Translations under genes and position numbers: made by a program
NCBI RefSeq assembly: GCF_000730385.1
Contig: NZ_CP008849.1
Location: forward strand, 3,720,001 to 3,784,000
From: Alteromonas australica
GTDB taxonomy: Bacteria; Pseudomonadota; Gammaproteobacteria; Enterobacterales; Alteromonadaceae
Length of the DNA stretch: 64,000 bases
Direction: 5' to 3'
The notes under the pieces: generated by a model
Databases searched by the model: none
What the model saw: only the letters and a program-made list of their open reading frames with translations
What the model was told of the DNA's origin: nothing
Shown: positions 8,878 to 17,710 of the stretch, one piece after another
Position numbering within the stretch: position 1 is the first letter of the stretch
Layout: the number at the start of each line of letters is the position of its first letter

Positions 8878-11691
8878 CTAGGAAGTAACCCGAACTTTAT
8901 CAACGCTTTGGTTTTTAATCAGGTGAATTATGTGGTTGCTCAATCTTTTGTTAAACATGTCACGACTAAATAACGCTTTCGCTCTCAAAGCTGCTTCCTG
9001 CTGGATCATCTCTCTCAATTTTAAATTGTTTAACAGGCGCTCTAAGGTAGCAACAACCGCAATATTATCTTTATATTCCACCAAACAACCAGACTCTTCG
9101 TTTAACAACTCGCCTAAAGCTCCCCACTCATAAGCTACCACAACTCGCCCCATAGACATGGCTTCTGCAACAGTACGTCCAAAAGACTCTTTGAAATTAG
9201 ACAGCGCTAAAACAACATCATGCTTGGCCAATGCTCTAGAGGGGTCGGCTATATAGCCAGCAAACTTAATATTACTACACCCGAATTTCTCGGATGCTTT
9301 CTTAACATCAATCGTTGAAGGCCCATATAATGTGAATTGGATTTTAGGGTTGTGTTTGCATAATTTTGCTATTTCGAAAAAGTCGTAAACCCCCTTTTTC
9401 TTAACATTGCTACTTATCATGCAAACTTTTAATACTTCAGGATCAGGCGCTTTAGATGAGTGGCCATAATTATCAATACAATTGTAAATAACTTTCGTCT
9501 GTTGAGGGGCTGCTAACCACTTAGATGTCTCGTTTGAGTTGGCTATATAGAAATCTGCACTCTCGCACACGCGACGCCTTGATTGTTCTGGCGTTTCCTC
9601 AAGAATATTAGTTAAATCTACGTCAAACTCTACCAATTCTCTTACGTGCACAACACTTAAAATTTTGGCTGCCTTCGCTGCAAGGAAGGGTTCTAGCAAC
9701 ATGATAGTATTCACATAAACACAATCAACTTTATCTGAAACGAAACGGCGCTTTAGATACGTCACAATCTCACTGTATACCGCCCTATTTCTTTTCATCC
9801 AAGGCAAGGGAATAAAGACTATGGAATCTGAGTATTTTAATAACTCTTCGATATACTGCTGGTTTGTGCATGCTGGAAGAAAAATCGTAAGATTAATATT
9901 TGCACTGCTATTTAGTGCTTTCGCCATATCTAGCAAGCTTCTTTCTGCACCAAAGATATGAGTAGAAACCGAATGCCCGAATAACGCCACATTTACACTG
10001 TTTTCTTTTGGGGCCTTTTTGCTTCCGGTGATTTCCACAGGCGAACTAAAATTCCAGTTAGACACTAACGCATGATATGTAGGGGAGTCGTTCGAGCTTA
10101 AGTTGAACTTATACCTGTAAGCATCTGGGCAAAACAAGGGCGAAGGATATCGCCCCTCTGTTTCTCCAGTTTCCCAGAAATGTTCATGTAGCCCCTTACC
10201 CAACATTTTCACGTCTGAATACAGGCTTAAGTACCACTTTTCATTTAATGCATCACTCCAGCGCGCAAATTGTCTCGCGTTGCATTCATCTTCTTCTTTT
10301 AACATTATTGGAGGGACTGGAAACGGACGAGATTTTAATTTGCTAGGCGTAACTAATTTGACAGCTTTTTTATGCCAAGCTCTAGCAAAGTCCATATATT
10401 GTTTTCTCACTCCGCCGTACTGTGTAACCGTATGCGTTAGCTTGTTTTGCGTGAGTGATGAGAAATGGGTGCGACCAAACGACATCGGCACATCAGGCAA
10501 AATCTCTTTAATCGAATGAGGACCAAACTTATTCCTTAGCCGTTCGTAAAACTCGGTATCGGCATTCACAGTTACTTCGTCCCACCCTCCTAATATCGAC
10601 CAGACCTCACGTTTCACCATCAGTGAAGATATATTTCTGTGCACCCAAGAGCGACCGGTTCTGATAGCGGAGAAATTCAGGTTCTCATCACACCTAACCC
10701 AATGTGATACTGTGCCTTTTACCTTGCGCCCAAATAATAATGGTAGAACTTGCTTTTCAATTTTTTGAGGGTGAGCATAATCATCGGCATCCATTACCGT
10801 TAGATATTCTCCCGTAGAGGCTTTCATACCTATATTTCTAGACGTATATGCGCCTAAATTTTTAGTGTTATTTATCAAACGTATTGTTGGTTCATTACGA
10901 CAAATAGATTCAACTACTGCCTGAGTGTTGTCTGACGAATAATCATTAATGACAATAATTTCAACATTTTTCCATGTTTGTTGACGCAATGAAGACAAAC
11001 AAGTAGTAATGCTATTCTCAGCGTTAAAAGCTGGAACAATAATAGATACCTTATTCGACGAAAAATACTGAGCTAGCTGACTAACGATAGAGGGCTTAGG
11101 ATTCTGCGAACATAAAGCATCAAAAGGGGGGATAGTGTTTCTTTTCGAGAGAATGGTAAGCCCGTTTGATTTGTACACTTCGTTAAGCGCTTGCAGAGGA
11201 CGTTGGTCGCCAAAAGCCATTTCTTCTGCCAATTTTTTCGAAGTACTTTCTGGCCAATCAGAATCAGCTAGCAAATTTTTTGCTTCTAGGAGTTGACCGC
11301 TTTGAAAATAGCAATCAAACCTTAAAAGGTATAGCTCCTCAAGGCAGAATAATGATGTCGCTGTTGGAAGCTTTTTCCATATCTCATTGGCATGGTAGGT
11401 TGCTCTGGCTGTATTCTTAGAAAAAAGATAAAAGGAAACGAGCACTCTGTTGGCATAAACTGCGTTTATATTGCTTTCTATAGCATAACTTTCGAGCTCA
11501 GCAAGCTTAGGTTCTGCAGTGAATGCATTTGCCCATAATTCACGCTCTAGCGCCAGGGCGGGCAGATTACAGGGAATCCGCCCCTCTTTTCTTCCATATT
11601 TTTCGAAATGAATGAGCGGGTCTACACCCGCTTCTGCAACGTCTGGGTACGTTTTAAGGTACCATTCAACATCAAAATATTTTACATTCAT
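8878..11691 (-). CDS. GT2 + GT4 fusion glycosyltransferase with EGR repeat motifs
   Basis: A 937-residue fusion. Residues 6-40 carry the motif FDVEWYLKTYPDV...DPLIHF...GRKEGR. A GT2 GT-A domain follows (about 210-400: VSIIVPAFNAENS, the MDADDY metal motif near 300, and a receiver segment with WDEVTVNADTEFYERL). A degenerate second copy of the repeat is at about 480-512 (WYLSLYSDV...GETEGR). A GT4 GT-B domain runs from about 566 (FGAERSLLDMA, then KESFGRTVAEAMSMGRVVVAYEWGALGEL). Two catalytic folds in one chain suggest addition of two sugars in succession or building of a disaccharide repeat. It is 31 nt downstream of another GT2 and 15 nt upstream of the sulfotransferase gene. Confidence 0.85.
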   Translation of the reverse strand: MNVKYFDVEWYLKTYPDVAEAGVDPLIHFEKYGRKEGRIPCNLPALALERELWANAFTAEPKLAELESYAIESNINAVYANRVLVSFYLFSKNTARATYHANEIWKKLPTATSLFCLEELYLLRFDCYFQSGQLLEAKNLLADSDWPESTSKKLAEEMAFGDQRPLQALNEVYKSNGLTILSKRNTIPPFDALCSQNPKPSIVSQLAQYFSSNKVSIIVPAFNAENSITTCLSSLRQQTWKNVEIIVINDYSSDNTQAVVESICRNEPTIRLINNTKNLGAYTSRNIGMKASTGEYLTVMDADDYAHPQKIEKQVLPLLFGRKVKGTVSHWVRCDENLNFSAIRTGRSWVHRNISSLMVKREVWSILGGWDEVTVNADTEFYERLRNKFGPHSIKEILPDVPMSFGRTHFSSLTQNKLTHTVTQYGGVRKQYMDFARAWHKKAVKLVTPSKLKSRPFPVPPIMLKEEDECNARQFARWSDALNEKWYLSLYSDVKMLGKGLHEHFWETGETEGRYPSPLFCPDAYRYKFNLSSNDSPTYHALVSNWNFSSPVEITGSKKAPKENSVNVALFGHSVSTHIFGAERSLLDMAKALNSSANINLTIFLPACTNQQYIEELLKYSDSIVFIPLPWMKRNRAVYSEIVTYLKRRFVSDKVDCVYVNTIMLLEPFLAAKAAKILSVVHVRELVEFDVDLTNILEETPEQSRRRVCESADFYIANSNETSKWLAAPQQTKVIYNCIDNYGHSSKAPDPEVLKVCMISSNVKKKGVYDFFEIAKLCKHNPKIQFTLYGPSTIDVKKASEKFGCSNIKFAGYIADPSRALAKHDVVLALSNFKESFGRTVAEAMSMGRVVVAYEWGALGELLNEESGCLVEYKDNIAVVATLERLLNNLKLREMIQQEAALRAKALFSRDMFNKRLSNHIIHLIKNQSVDKVRVTS

Positions 11692-11722
11692 TTCAAAGCT
11701 TCAGTAAAAATTAGCACAAACT

Positions 11723-13780
11723 TTAAGTGACATTGATAAGAGAATCACTCAATTCACTTATGTTTGTAATCACAATATCTTTTTCATTAACGTCGTTGAT
11801 AAACTCTACAACATGCTCACTCAATATTTCGCTCTCACTGCGCTTTGAGACAAAGACACGGCGACCTGACACTTCTGCAAGCTGCTCTGGAACAAATTTC
11901 AGTAAATTGGGATTCAAAAAGACTACGTTGGTCGTTTCCACTTCCATGCCAAACACGCAAACCTCGGCATTTTTGAAATGCAATAACTCAAAGAACCTAT
12001 CGCATAACGGCCTATAAATCTTTCCATATTCCGGGACATGATATAGTAATACACTTTGACCAGACTCAATTAAGGTATTTATAAGTTCAAACTCGCTGTC
12101 TTTAAAGCGCTTATCGCTAAAGTCAGAAATGAAAATACAGTCGCCTTTGGTATTGTTATCTCCGCGAATAATCATAGATCGAGGTGCAGGAAACGCTCTT
12201 GTGTCATCTCCTTCGGTTTTAAGTTCGTCATTATTATTCTTATGCCACCACTGACAACCACTTCTATAAATATGACGCAATCCGTTATGCATGGTTTTAA
12301 TATGGGTAGCTTTATTTCGAGTAAGTGAAGCCTCATCATCTAACGCGAATGCCATAGGCACTTCTTTATGAATGCGCTTAAACGCCCACTTACCGTATTT
12401 AGCTTGAACGCGCCAAATAAATTCCGTATCACCGCCCGCAATAACAGTATCCCATGGGCCCAACTCTTCAAGAACTTGACGCCTGAACATAAATGAAGAA
12501 TGAGACCAATGTATTAATCTTGGGTTTAATCGCCAATTATGCTGGAACTGTAAGTCGTCGGTTGCACGTATCCAAAAGGTGGAAACACCCATCACCTTTG
12601 GCCAAGAGTCCAAATAAGCAATTTGGGCTTCTATTTTTTGTGGGTGAGACCAATCATCACCATCATGAGTGGTAAGAAAATCTCCCTTAGCAATCTTGAG
12701 GCCAGCATTTCTCGCACGGTAAGCACCACCATTTTGTGGTTGTTGCACTAACTTTACTCTACTGTCTTGCAGAGATAGCCTTCTTACCAATTCGGGCGTA
12801 TCATCCGTACTGCAATCATCCACGACAATAATTTCTAAATTTTTCCAGCTTTGATTAAGTAACGACTGAATAGCAATTTCTAAACGCTCACCCGCGTTAA
12901 ACGTTGGAATGATGACACTAACCAATCGCTCATCTCCTACTGCTGGGGCAGTAGCGTAAAGAGCCTTAAAGCTAATTGAACTTTGTTCATCGTCAAATTC
13001 AATAGGGGCAAAGCCATTTCGCTCAAATGCATCGTTTATCCACATTAAGCGGTCTGCAGGGTCTGTATAAAGGTTCGAGAGTGATAGCAGCGCATCCGCA
13101 TCGTTAGGGTTGCTTTCTAGATATTCAAACAGATGAAGTTTGGCCCTTTCAATTTCGCCGAGTTTCATTAAACAAAATGAATGCATAAGCACTGCGGTTT
13201 TATCCAAGTGATAATCAGTGCTCAACTCTCGCACTAGCTTAGATATTGATAACGCCTTTTCAAAGTCTTCAACGAAATAGTACCAACGTGCCGCATGCCA
13301 TGCAGCGAAAAAGCGCAAATCAAGGTCGGCGCCGGTGTTTTGATATATTGCCTCTAATTCTTGAAGCGCCGGAGCAGAATAGCCCCCCCACAAATTTTCA
13401 ACTACGCCATTTTTTATCTTATCAATTTGTTTTTCCAACGCTGTGGCAAATTGATTGGGGTTAGGCTTACGACCTTCCCTTCTACCATACAATATATAAT
13501 GAACGAGAGGGTTTATCCCTTCCTCTTTAATGTCTTCATACTGGTTAATATACCAATTGGTATTGAACCACTTAGAAGGGTTAAAGCCCATTGAGGCACC
13601 TTCTGTTATAAAGTGCCTTATAGGCTTTTTAACTGCCATCTCACTTTGGCTGGAATACGTTGATGTGTAAAAATCCACATCAAATTTACCACTTTCTTTA
13701 ATCAGCGACTCAAGCTTATTAAGCTGCCTATGCTGACTGTATTTTTGCTTTATCGATCCTACGAGTGTATCTAATCTCAT
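11723..13780 (-). CDS. GT2 glycosyltransferase with N-terminal EGR repeats and TPR-like region
   Basis: 685 residues. Two tandem copies of the F-D...Y...P-L-x-H-Y...G-R-x-E-G-R motif occupy residues 33-68 and 72-106; the second, with NTNWYINQYEDI and NPLVHYILYGRREGR, is the clearer one. About 135-250 is helical and TPR-like (ALSISKLVRELS, AKLHLFEYLESNPNDADALLSLSNLY). A GT2 domain starts near 285 (VSVIIPTFNAGERL), with the THDGDDWS metal motif near 373 and an acceptor-side helix ending in GGDTEFIWRVQ. The C-terminal 130 residues are unassigned. The GT2 part is clearly similar in plan to that of the next gene, suggesting duplication. Confidence 0.85.
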   Translation of the reverse strand: MRLDTLVGSIKQKYSQHRQLNKLESLIKESGKFDVDFYTSTYSSQSEMAVKKPIRHFITEGASMGFNPSKWFNTNWYINQYEDIKEEGINPLVHYILYGRREGRKPNPNQFATALEKQIDKIKNGVVENLWGGYSAPALQELEAIYQNTGADLDLRFFAAWHAARWYYFVEDFEKALSISKLVRELSTDYHLDKTAVLMHSFCLMKLGEIERAKLHLFEYLESNPNDADALLSLSNLYTDPADRLMWINDAFERNGFAPIEFDDEQSSISFKALYATAPAVGDERLVSVIIPTFNAGERLEIAIQSLLNQSWKNLEIIVVDDCSTDDTPELVRRLSLQDSRVKLVQQPQNGGAYRARNAGLKIAKGDFLTTHDGDDWSHPQKIEAQIAYLDSWPKVMGVSTFWIRATDDLQFQHNWRLNPRLIHWSHSSFMFRRQVLEELGPWDTVIAGGDTEFIWRVQAKYGKWAFKRIHKEVPMAFALDDEASLTRNKATHIKTMHNGLRHIYRSGCQWWHKNNNDELKTEGDDTRAFPAPRSMIIRGDNNTKGDCIFISDFSDKRFKDSEFELINTLIESGQSVLLYHVPEYGKIYRPLCDRFFELLHFKNAEVCVFGMEVETTNVVFLNPNLLKFVPEQLAEVSGRRVFVSKRSESEILSEHVVEFINDVNEKDIVITNISELSDSLINVT

Positions 13781-13862
13781 TATCTACATCACAATTTTAT
13801 TTATTGACAATAATAACAACTTCACCGACATGACTCTAGAGACGAGTTTACGCCTGATAAAT

Positions 13863-14894
13863 TTATAGCACATCAATCGGCTGCTCTAACTTTTCTTGAA
13901 AGGGCTTAGTTTCATCTAGAAAGAGTTGATCGACCATTATTTTTAGATGCTCAGGCGGCGACGATATATATTTAACGTTATCAATTACGCGCTGAGGTGG
14001 AAACATCTCTTCAGAGGCTGTTAATCCAACTGCTTGATAAAATTCCTGTAACGGAAAGTCACGCATAAAACTGCGTTGTTCCTGAGCGCTTTCCCATAGT
14101 GAGGCGTAGTTATTCCCAAAAGCGTGATGAATTTGCGCTTTGTTTTTTGCTAACCAATCAACAAACTGTTTATTTACCGTTCTATCATGTATGTATCTAT
14201 TTGAGTAGTTTTTCAATATAATTTGCGGCACAGAAAGGCTTTTCCTAACTGCTTCCGCTTCAAATTTTGCTAAAATTTGATACCCCATACCTTCAAAAAA
14301 GCTCTGAACAAAATTTGGCGTTTTTATCAAATTCTCATAAATCATTACAATTGTTGTACCAAATACCTCCTGATATCGAAGATAGTTCTCTGTATATTTA
14401 AGGTGAAACTTAGTTTTGGCCCATTCGGATATTTTTGGCAAAGGATCGGCTGGCTTTGAAACGTTTTCTTTGTAAAGTGATTCAATGAAGCTATCAGGAC
14501 GACGAAAGACCAAGACAGGAATGACGTCAAATTCACTGAATATCTCCTTTATTTTTACTAGGTAGGCCATTCTAGGGTGCATTGTTTGTGATTTTAACAA
14601 GTGGCGAAAAATTGACTCTGCACTAAAAAATAAGTCGCATCCTTTCTCTAAGCACTTTTTTTTCCATATTTCGACTAATCTCTCACATTCTTCTAATGTC
14701 AATTGGGAAGGCTTTCCTGCTAACGAATGCGTAAACTGCATGTGCCCGTTTATTTTCATTTCGGCAAATGGTGAGTAGTCAGGATAATGTAGTCCGTTAT
14801 TCTCAAGTACCTCTCTATTAGCCTTTGCCCACTTTTGAATGGCGGATGTTCCCGTTTTATGCATACCCGCATGCAAATACAACCTTGGTTTCAT
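13863..14894 (-). CDS. Sulfotransferase-like protein
   Basis: 343 residues. The N-terminus YLHAGMHKTGTSAIQKWA places a PAPS-binding P-loop (HKTGTSAIQ) at residues 12-20, closely resembling the first module of the 610-residue protein in the same block. VLVFRRPDSFIESLYKENV is a plausible 3'-phosphate-binding segment. No signal peptide is seen. It is the first gene of the minus-strand run 14894-7030, 82 nt before the GT2 gene, so its promoter should lie in the divergent gap at 14895-15214. A glycan sulfotransferase role is inferred from context. Confidence 0.75.
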   Translation of the reverse strand: MKPRLYLHAGMHKTGTSAIQKWAKANREVLENNGLHYPDYSPFAEMKINGHMQFTHSLAGKPSQLTLEECERLVEIWKKKCLEKGCDLFFSAESIFRHLLKSQTMHPRMAYLVKIKEIFSEFDVIPVLVFRRPDSFIESLYKENVSKPADPLPKISEWAKTKFHLKYTENYLRYQEVFGTTIVMIYENLIKTPNFVQSFFEGMGYQILAKFEAEAVRKSLSVPQIILKNYSNRYIHDRTVNKQFVDWLAKNKAQIHHAFGNNYASLWESAQEQRSFMRDFPLQEFYQAVGLTASEEMFPPQRVIDNVKYISSPPEHLKIMVDQLFLDETKPFQEKLEQPIDVL

Positions 14895-15214
14895 TTTGCC
14901 TCTAATTCCTTTTTGTTCCTCGCAAACACAATAATTTGTTTGTACTCAGTTAAACTTGCCAAATCTTATGACATGTTGAACGTTGCGAATAATAGCGGAT
15001 AATAGTACTAAAGACTAATAAGCATTACTTTGAAGCTGATCCAGTTCTCATATCTGGTTTATCCAACGTTACCGCTAATTTAGGTCTCTGCTCCATCTTC
15101 TACATTGTTGCTCGACATGCATTGCTATACCCTATATTCATAAAGCCTAAAGGGTCTAAGCTACTTTTATGTACTAAAGTAAAAATATACGTTACTAATT
15201 TTAACGGCTGAATT
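14895..15214. other. Divergent intergenic region, 320 bp
   Basis: Separates the minus-strand sulfotransferase gene from the plus-strand lyase-like gene, so it should hold both promoters. It is AT-rich. I see no convincing ORF, tRNA or strong hairpin, and no promoter pair I would defend from sequence alone. Confidence 0.5.
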
Positions 15215-16354
15215 ATGAAAACGATCTTATCGACTGTATTGCTCACTTTTTTCTTCCTCATTTTCGTATTGCCCATCACGTCATACGCAAAAAACACAGT
15301 TAATCCATCAATACTAAATACGCATATAGAATTAGAGCGATTGCGCTTTGTGAATCAAACTCAAGATGGTTCGGTAAAACGAGCTTTACGTCAGCTTTAT
15401 TCTTCGCAGTATGCAGATATTGAACGCCCATATAAAGCATTGGAAGTAGTTGAAATAGCTGCAAGAGAAAGCACTCCTCACGAAGAACAATTCAAAGGAG
15501 ATGCACACTCGGCAAGAGCGTATGCACTGATGTGGCGCATTACTCAGGAGAAAGCCTACAGAGAGAAGGCTTTAGAAATAATTAAAGGCTGGGCCTTCAC
15601 CTTCAAAGATTTTAAGGTTATTAAGGGGTACCGACCCCAGAAGTATTTAGAAAGCGCTTGGGTAATACCTATATGGATATCCGCGTTAGATATGTTGAAT
15701 AGAAACGCTGAAGGTTGGTCGGCGACTGACGAAAAGCAATTTGAAAGTTTTATTACTAAGTTACATAGATATTCCCGTAAGGCTCATCGAGACAATAACT
15801 GGGGAACATCAGCAATGTTAGCTGACATTTCATATGCTGTTTATATGCAAGATGACCAACTCTATTATCAGCAGCTTAAAAAGTTTCGCTACTATTTGGC
15901 TAAACTTACAAATCCGAATGGTACATTAAATGCCGATTACTTATCTGACCCCTGGCACCCTCAATATACTATCATAGGTCTACTTCATACTGCTGAAGTA
16001 GCCGATAATCAGGGAGATCGCCTTTTTAACATCACCTTCCCGAACGAAAAAGTACCAAGACTACAAAAAGTCCTTGCGCATTTTACGTCACTTTTCACTG
16101 GTGAATTAGAAAACCCTAAGGGTTTGAAAAAGGGCAATTACAAAGGGGCCCATAACAATAAACAAGGTTATCAAATAGCTTTTAATGCATATTCAAAAGG
16201 TAAATTTGAGCAGCCTTGGGTGAAGCAGTTAGTAGATAGCTGGAATCCTAGCAATACATCGCCATTGTTTATGATGTGGGATAGAATTACCCATGCTCCA
16301 GAAATTGTTGGAAGTAACATGCTAAACAACGAAAAGCTTGTTATAGATAATTAG
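15215..16354 (+). CDS. Secreted alginate-lyase-like (alpha/alpha toroid) protein
   Basis: 379 residues with an N-terminal signal peptide (basic MKT, hydrophobic core to about residue 23, then TSYA-KN). The body is rich in helices and carries SARAYALMWRIT, ESAWVIPIW, DNNWGTSAM (Asn194-Asn195-Trp196-Gly197) and HPQYTIIGLLHTAEVA (His248, His258). This pattern fits the alginate_lyase/PL5-like superfamily, where the Asn and His residues form the active site. It is probably periplasmic or secreted, trimming or releasing the uronate-containing glycan made by the locus. Lyase specificity cannot be read from the sequence. With the GT8 gene it forms a two-gene plus-strand cassette inside the minus-strand locus. 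Confidence 0.65.
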   Translation: MKTILSTVLLTFFFLIFVLPITSYAKNTVNPSILNTHIELERLRFVNQTQDGSVKRALRQLYSSQYADIERPYKALEVVEIAARESTPHEEQFKGDAHSARAYALMWRITQEKAYREKALEIIKGWAFTFKDFKVIKGYRPQKYLESAWVIPIWISALDMLNRNAEGWSATDEKQFESFITKLHRYSRKAHRDNNWGTSAMLADISYAVYMQDDQLYYQQLKKFRYYLAKLTNPNGTLNADYLSDPWHPQYTIIGLLHTAEVADNQGDRLFNITFPNEKVPRLQKVLAHFTSLFTGELENPKGLKKGNYKGAHNNKQGYQIAFNAYSKGKFEQPWVKQLVDSWNPSNTSPLFMMWDRITHAPEIVGSNMLNNEKLVIDN

Positions 16355-16460
16355 TGCTTATAGTGATAAATTGCCCCCCGACTAACTGGCCAGTGCAACT
16401 TCTCAGGGTCAAATTTTTATTTAGATAGCTAAACCACTGTATTTAAGTAAGTAGGAAAAT

Positions 16461-17366
16461 ATGTCTATATACTCTCTTCACGAGAAAGGTCTTCTTGACG
16501 TAAAAGAAACAGGGAACGCGACAGTTTCACCCGATTTAACTTTGGCATTTGCATTTGACCGTGGCTATGCAGAATGCTTCAAAGTCATGCTAGCTAGCAT
16601 GGCAGAGCATGGCGTACTGTGTAGAAATCCTATTGTAATCTATACGGATGATGAGCAGCTAGCGAACGACCCAATAGTGGCCATGGCAGCAGATAGAATT
16701 AGTGTTCTCGCTGGTGACAGAAAAAGCATGTTATACACCCTTGCAAAGGATAATGTTAAACGGCCTGAAAGAGCCAATTGGAATAGAGGCACTTTTCTAA
16801 AATGGTGTATTTTCGAAAAACAAGAGACGAGTAAGTTACTTTTCCTTGACGTGGATATGCTGACACTAGGCTCGCTTAAGGGTTTATTAGATGCATACCC
16901 AAACACTCCTCTCGTCACCTGCCCACAGTTTCAGCAGTCTATTCGCACTGAAAATACAGACGCACAACTGAAAAGCATGCTTGAAGGTAACTTTGATAAT
17001 AAACATAAAAATAGAATTAACTCCGGCGTAATGCTTGTGAATTCAGAATTACTAAACCATGAGTTTTTTAATGAAATTACACAATTTGCTTCTGAGAGAA
17101 TATCAATACATGAGCAAGGCCTTTTAAGCGAATACTTTACTAAAAATAGAAATATGCTTGGCATGGCCTCGTCGCGTTACAACTATCAAGATAGCTACCT
17201 TCGCATGGCTAGCGAAAGCGTATATACAGATATTCTTGCAAATATATCAGTTATTCATTATGCAGGAAGCGTTAAGCCCTGGATGGATACTTCAAAGCCC
17301 GTAGAAACTATGCCGAGCATCAGCATTTGGCAGCACTACAAAAAGCTTGCCTCGAACGTTTTATGA
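16461..17366 (+). CDS. GT8-like glycosyltransferase
   Basis: 301 residues. The chain has FAFDRGYAECFKVMLASM near the N-terminus, KLLFLDVDML with the DxD metal-binding pair Asp130/Asp132, NRINSGVMLVNSEL, and near the C-terminus VIHYAGSVKPW. This series is typical of GT8/glycogenin-like retaining transferases. There is no signal peptide, so it is cytoplasmic. A Shine-Dalgarno (AGGA) precedes the ATG. It lies about 106 nt after the lyase-like gene on the same strand. The donor sugar is unknown. Confidence 0.75.
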   Translation: MSIYSLHEKGLLDVKETGNATVSPDLTLAFAFDRGYAECFKVMLASMAEHGVLCRNPIVIYTDDEQLANDPIVAMAADRISVLAGDRKSMLYTLAKDNVKRPERANWNRGTFLKWCIFEKQETSKLLFLDVDMLTLGSLKGLLDAYPNTPLVTCPQFQQSIRTENTDAQLKSMLEGNFDNKHKNRINSGVMLVNSELLNHEFFNEITQFASERISIHEQGLLSEYFTKNRNMLGMASSRYNYQDSYLRMASESVYTDILANISVIHYAGSVKPWMDTSKPVETMPSISIWQHYKKLASNVL

Positions 17367-17710
17367 TTGAAAGAAATATCTAATGAGGTTGGGTATTAAA
17401 TAGGTTAGAAACTTTATAAAAATAGAAGGAGAACTCTACGAAAATTTTTTTGTAGAGTTCAGTAACGCAGCATTTTCGGCGATCAAAACCAATAGATTAG
17501 AAGTAAAGTTAAAAGTACATGGTGTTCTTCAAATGCATAAACAAAACGTTCAAAGAACTCGGTTGAAGATAACCGTCAATTTCGCTTGATAATTAGCGAC
17601 TGCGACAAAATCGCTTGATGTTAACAGCTGAGAAAATTCTAACTCTAACCTAATCTGACAGCTGCACCTAAAAAAAGGAAACTGTCAGATCAAGTCTAAG
17701 CTTGCACATC
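17367..17710. other. Convergent intergenic region with two hairpins, 344 bp
   Basis: Lies between the ends of the GT8-like gene (+) and the Stf0-type gene (-). It has a 9-bp inverted repeat GAACTCTAC / GTAGAGTTC (17431-17439 and 17452-17460) enclosing an A/T-rich loop, which probably terminates the plus-strand unit though no T-run follows. A second 9-bp repeat ATCTGACAG / CTGTCAGAT (17653-17661 and 17682-17690) has a 20-nt loop and may end the minus-strand unit. The sequence TCGCTTGAT occurs twice within 40 bp (about 17580-17620). No coding sequence is apparent. Confidence 0.55.
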
